Below are positions 61,298 to 64,000 of a DNA stretch of 64,000 nucleotides, one piece after another. Source of the stretch: Nitrospira sp. Its GTDB lineage: Bacteria; Nitrospirota; Nitrospiria; Nitrospirales; Nitrospiraceae. The position numbers and the translations under genes are program-made. A model generated the notes under the pieces. That model saw nothing but the letters and a program-made list of their open reading frames with translations, did not search any database and had not been told where the DNA came from. Positions within the stretch are counted from its first letter, which is position 1. Each line of letters opens with the position of its first letter. The stretch is taken from the NCBI GenBank assembly GCA_030123605.1, contig CP126123.1, positions 3,749,237 to 3,813,236 on the forward strand. The letters run 5' to 3'.

Positions 61298-61579
61298 ATG
61301 TTGAGGATCACGTCGGACTGTTCGAGTGAGCCAGTGCGGCTCCGGTTGGAAGGTCGCCTTGCCGGTCCATGGGTTCAAGAATTGGAGCGCTGCTGGACGG
61401 AACTTTCTTTCGAGCAGCGTCGAGAGGCGGTCGTGGACTTGGCCGGCGTCACCTATGTCGGAGACGACGGGAAGGCGTTGTTGGGGAACTTGTGGCGGCA
61501 GGGCGCAACCCTCCGTGCGTGCGACTGCTTGATGCGATCGATCGTCGAGGAGATCACCGGCCATGAGGCAAGTCAGTGA
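61298..61579 (+). CDS. STAS-domain protein
   Basis: The 93-residue protein is a single STAS-like domain: VRLRLEGRLAGPWVQELERC, REAVVDLAGVTYVGDDGKAL and LGNLWRQGATLRACDCLMRS. The usual phosphorylatable Ser/Thr of anti-anti-sigma factors sits in the D-x-S-G loop; here it is YVGDDG, so phosphorylation at that site is unlikely. It lies before the RND genes, with 104 bases between them, and could sense a ligand or tune pump expression. Confidence 0.78.
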   Translation: MLRITSDCSSEPVRLRLEGRLAGPWVQELERCWTELSFEQRREAVVDLAGVTYVGDDGKALLGNLWRQGATLRACDCLMRSIVEEITGHEASQ

Positions 61580-61683
61580 AGCCGCCGACTCCTCCGTTGC
61601 CAACAGGTGATTCGCTCAGTAAGATAGGCGTCGTCATCGGCATAGCCAAAATTGCGTATTCAGGTCTTCATCAGGGAGCGAGC

Positions 61684-62880
61684 ATGGCCAGGCGAATAGG
61701 ATCATCGACTTTAGCTTCGATTGTGTGGGGATCTCTCGCGCTGGCCTTGACGGCTGGTTGCAAGCAGGAAGCCGGTTCTTCCTTGCCTCCCCCGATCTCC
61801 GAAGTCGGCATCATCGTGGCCGGGGCGCAGGACGTGCCGGATGAACCGGAATTCATCGGACAGGCCGAATCGTCCCGTCCGGTGGAAATCCGCTCGCAGG
61901 TGACGGGCATTTTGAAACAATGGTTTTTCAAAGAAGGACGCGACGTCAAAAAGGGCGACCGTCTGTATCAAATCGACCCCGTTCCGTTCCACGCTGCGAT
62001 GTTGAGCGCCAAGGCGAAGGTGGCCCAATCGGAAGCGCGCCTCGTGCAGGCCAAACAGAACCTGGCCAGGGTCAAGCCGTTGCTGGCGGAGCAGGCCGTG
62101 AGCACCAAGGATGTGGATGATGCCGTCGCCGAAGAGCTGGCGGCGACGGCCGCACTGGAAGGCGCCAAGGCGGAACTCGTCAAGGCCAAATTCGATCTGG
62201 ACAATACCCTCATCGTGGCTCCGATCGACGGCATGATCGAGCGGACTCGAATCTATGAAGGACGGTTGGTGTCGGCGCAAACCGATCTGCTGACGTTGAT
62301 CCATCAAGTTGATCCGATGTATGTGATCGTCAGTGCGCCGGAAAGTTTCCTGCTGAAACGGCGACGGGACAGCGATGCCAAGAGGATTCAGCACCCCGGC
62401 GTCTACCACTTGCGCGGCGTGCTGACCTTTGTGGATGGAACCACGTACGGGCAGGAAGGGGTGTTGGATCTGCTCGATGTCGGACTGAAGACCGACACAG
62501 GATCGCGGCAAGCCAGGGTCGTGTTCCCTAATCCGGATCGGGTGCTGTTGCCGGGCCAGTTCGTGCGGGTACGATTTAAGGGCACGCTCAAGACGGGGGC
62601 GATCCTGGTGCCGCAACGCGCCGTCCAGCAAGGCGCCAAGGGTTCCATCGTGTTCGTCGTCGGGAATGAGGACAAGGTCGAGATGCGGGAGATCCGGGCG
62701 GCGAACTGGCAAGGCAACCAATGGATCGTCGAGGAGGGATTACAGGTCGGCGACCGCGTCATCGTAGAGGGTCTGCATAAGATCGCGCCGGGAGCACAGG
62801 TAAAGCCGGTTCCGGTCCGTGAACCGGGCGCGTCGCCCGCCTCGGATCCTGCCCAACCGCAACCGGAGCGTGCCTCGTGA
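61684..62880 (+). CDS. RND efflux periplasmic adaptor lipoprotein
   Basis: The 398-residue protein starts at the ATG at 61684. The frame extends to 61576, but the lipoprotein signal (SLALALTAGC lipobox) starts here. It shows the adaptor pattern: RSQVTGILKQWFFKEGRDVK, a coiled-coil hairpin (AKVAQSEARLVQAKQNLARV to ALEGAKAELVKAKFDLDNT), IVAPIDGMIERTRIYEGRLV and the beta-barrel region. The end is Pro-rich. Its stop overlaps the pump's GTG start (GTGA). Confidence 0.92.
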   Translation: MARRIGSSTLASIVWGSLALALTAGCKQEAGSSLPPPISEVGIIVAGAQDVPDEPEFIGQAESSRPVEIRSQVTGILKQWFFKEGRDVKKGDRLYQIDPVPFHAAMLSAKAKVAQSEARLVQAKQNLARVKPLLAEQAVSTKDVDDAVAEELAATAALEGAKAELVKAKFDLDNTLIVAPIDGMIERTRIYEGRLVSAQTDLLTLIHQVDPMYVIVSAPESFLLKRRRDSDAKRIQHPGVYHLRGVLTFVDGTTYGQEGVLDLLDVGLKTDTGSRQARVVFPNPDRVLLPGQFVRVRFKGTLKTGAILVPQRAVQQGAKGSIVFVVGNEDKVEMREIRAANWQGNQWIVEEGLQVGDRVIVEGLHKIAPGAQVKPVPVREPGASPASDPAQPQPERAS

Positions 62881-64000
62881 TCTCACACTTTTTTATCGAT
62901 CGTCCGATTTTCGCGTCGGTCCTCTCGATCATCATTATCGTGATCGGTCTGGTCGCCCTGCGGGCGTTGCCGGTCGCCCAATTTCCTGAAATCACTCCGC
63001 CGGTGGTCCAGGTCGAGGCCGACTATCCCGGCGCCAATGCGGAGACCGTGGCCGATTCGGTGGCGCGACCCATCGAGGTCCAGTTGCCTGGAATCGACAA
63101 TCTGCTCTACTACGATTCCACCAGTACCAACGACGGGCACATGTCGATCAAGTTGACCTTCGAGATCGGAACCGACGTCGACATCGCGCAGGTGCAGACG
63201 CAAAACCGGGTGAAGCTGGCGGAACCGCAGCTGCCGCCTGAAGTCGTGCGTCAAGGCATCAGCATCAATAAAGTCTCGCCGGACCTCCTTGCGGTGGTGG
63301 CCTTGAGTTCCACCGACCCCACGCACGATACGGTGTACCTGTCCAACTATGCGATTCTCCGCGTCGTCGACAATGTGAAACGGTTGCACGGCGTGGGTAA
63401 TGCGATGGTGTTCGGCTCGCAGAACTATTCGATGCGGTTGATCCTGGATCCGATCAGAATGGCCCAACTCAGCCTGACACCGACGGATATCGCGAACGTC
63501 GTCCGCGAACAGAATCGGGATTTCCCGGCCGGGACGATCGGCCGAGAGCCGGCGTTGAAAGGCACCGAACTGACGATCCCCGTCATCACGCAGGGCCGCC
63601 TGACGGAGGTGAAGGATTTCGAGGAGATGATCGTCCGTGCCATGCCCAACGGATCGATGATCCGGTTGAAGGACGTGGCGAGGGTCGAACTCGGCGCCCA
63701 ATCCTATACGCTCGAGGGACGCTGGAACGGCAAGCCCAATGTCTTTTTGCTGACCTTTCTCTCGCCGGGGGCTAATGCGCTGGACACCGTCAAACGGGTC
63801 CGTGCCGAATTGGCGCAGGTTTCCAAGAGTTTCCCTCCCGGAGTGTCCTATGACATTCCCTACGACACGACGCGGTTCATCGAAGTCTCCATCAAAGAAG
63901 TTATCAAGACCCTGGCTGAGGCCATGGTCCTGGTCATTCTCGTCGTGTATCTCTTCCTACAGAGCTGGCGCGCGACGTTGATTCCCGGCGTGGCGGTGCC
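62877..64000 (+). CDS. RND efflux transporter, inner-membrane pump (5' part)
   Basis: The gene starts at a GTG at 62877 overlapping the adaptor's stop and runs off the window end, so only the first 374 codons are seen. They read ISHFFIDRPIFASVLSIIII, LRALPVAQFPEITPPVVQVE, SVARPIEVQLPGIDNLLYYD and VRQGISINKVSPDLLAVVAL, as in AcrB/MexB-type HAE1 pumps. The last codons enter the second membrane segment (MVLVILVVYLFLQSWRATLI). A TolC-like gene may follow outside the window. Confidence 0.93.
   Translation, partial: MISHFFIDRPIFASVLSIIIIVIGLVALRALPVAQFPEITPPVVQVEADYPGANAETVADSVARPIEVQLPGIDNLLYYDSTSTNDGHMSIKLTFEIGTDVDIAQVQTQNRVKLAEPQLPPEVVRQGISINKVSPDLLAVVALSSTDPTHDTVYLSNYAILRVVDNVKRLHGVGNAMVFGSQNYSMRLILDPIRMAQLSLTPTDIANVVREQNRDFPAGTIGREPALKGTELTIPVITQGRLTEVKDFEEMIVRAMPNGSMIRLKDVARVELGAQSYTLEGRWNGKPNVFLLTFLSPGANALDTVKRVRAELAQVSKSFPPGVSYDIPYDTTRFIEVSIKEVIKTLAEAMVLVILVVYLFLQSWRATLIPGVAV

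Noticed and set aside
1..64000. CRISPR arrays, tRNA or rRNA genes
   Set aside because: I saw no regularly spaced repeats and no sequence that reads as a tRNA or rRNA; a covariance search would be needed to exclude tRNAs fully.

Overview
The window is about 60% GC, densely coded and bacterial. It suggests a Nitrospira-like member of the Nitrospirota. This is inferred from gene content: a giant multi-cupredoxin oxidase, a phosphoketolase-acetate kinase pair, a di-heme peroxidase with a multicopper oxidase, several RND pumps and an ECF42-type sigma factor with DGPF (YCII) proteins. No rRNA, tRNA or marker gene settles the taxonomy.

Layout. 1-5400: a 1627-residue secreted multicopper oxidase behind a leader holding two tandem copies of a covarying two-hairpin RNA element. 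5400-6520: a thioredoxin-fold (DsbA/Com1-like) operon on the minus strand. 6645-13738: ackA, phosphoketolase and a HAD phosphatase, a terminator, then a triple-GAF sigma-54 activator. 13900-20554: small proteins, a cupin, an MBL-fold protein, then a TetR regulator with its own promoter and operator driving an RND adaptor and pump. 20663-26196: two large uncharacterised proteins sharing a C-terminal signature, next to decayed hemopexin-tyrosinase and helical-repeat genes. 26530: an ECF42 sigma factor.

28259-31432 is a minus-strand cassette that looks like an unusual peptide-maturation system. It has a PatA/PatG-type subtilase, a small CGGC protein, a stand-alone PatG C-terminal-like protein and three small divergent, mostly Cys-rich peptides. 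The peptides share a PGF-x-A-x-x-SL head like a RiPP leader. 32098-36041: a di-heme peroxidase translationally coupled to a Tat-exported multicopper oxidase. 36411: DedA. 37240-44994: the likely ECF42 regulon (four DGPF/YCII proteins, three VOC proteins, GFA, DUF899-like, DUF1579-like, BNR repeats, MoaD-like), with three matching candidate promoters (TGTCGA, 16-17 bases, CGAC).

45228-60727 is an accessory region of secreted modular proteins: a repeated N-terminal W/GTWxCTD domain, Sel1 repeats, two C-terminal papain-fold toxin-like domains, a lipase-like GHSLGG domain, an LprI-like domain and TPRs. A 1178-bp IS5-type element with a CTAG target duplication cleanly splits one of these genes. 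61298-64000: a STAS protein, then an RND adaptor lipoprotein and the start of its pump, cut by the window edge.

A 6-6-6 palindrome, CGTATC-N6-GATACG, occurs five times, only in the intergenic regions upstream of the uncharacterised/tyrosinase locus (three), the peptide cassette (one) and the peroxidase-oxidase operon (one). This suggests one regulator joins these loci. Identifications come from reading motifs by eye; no database search was run.
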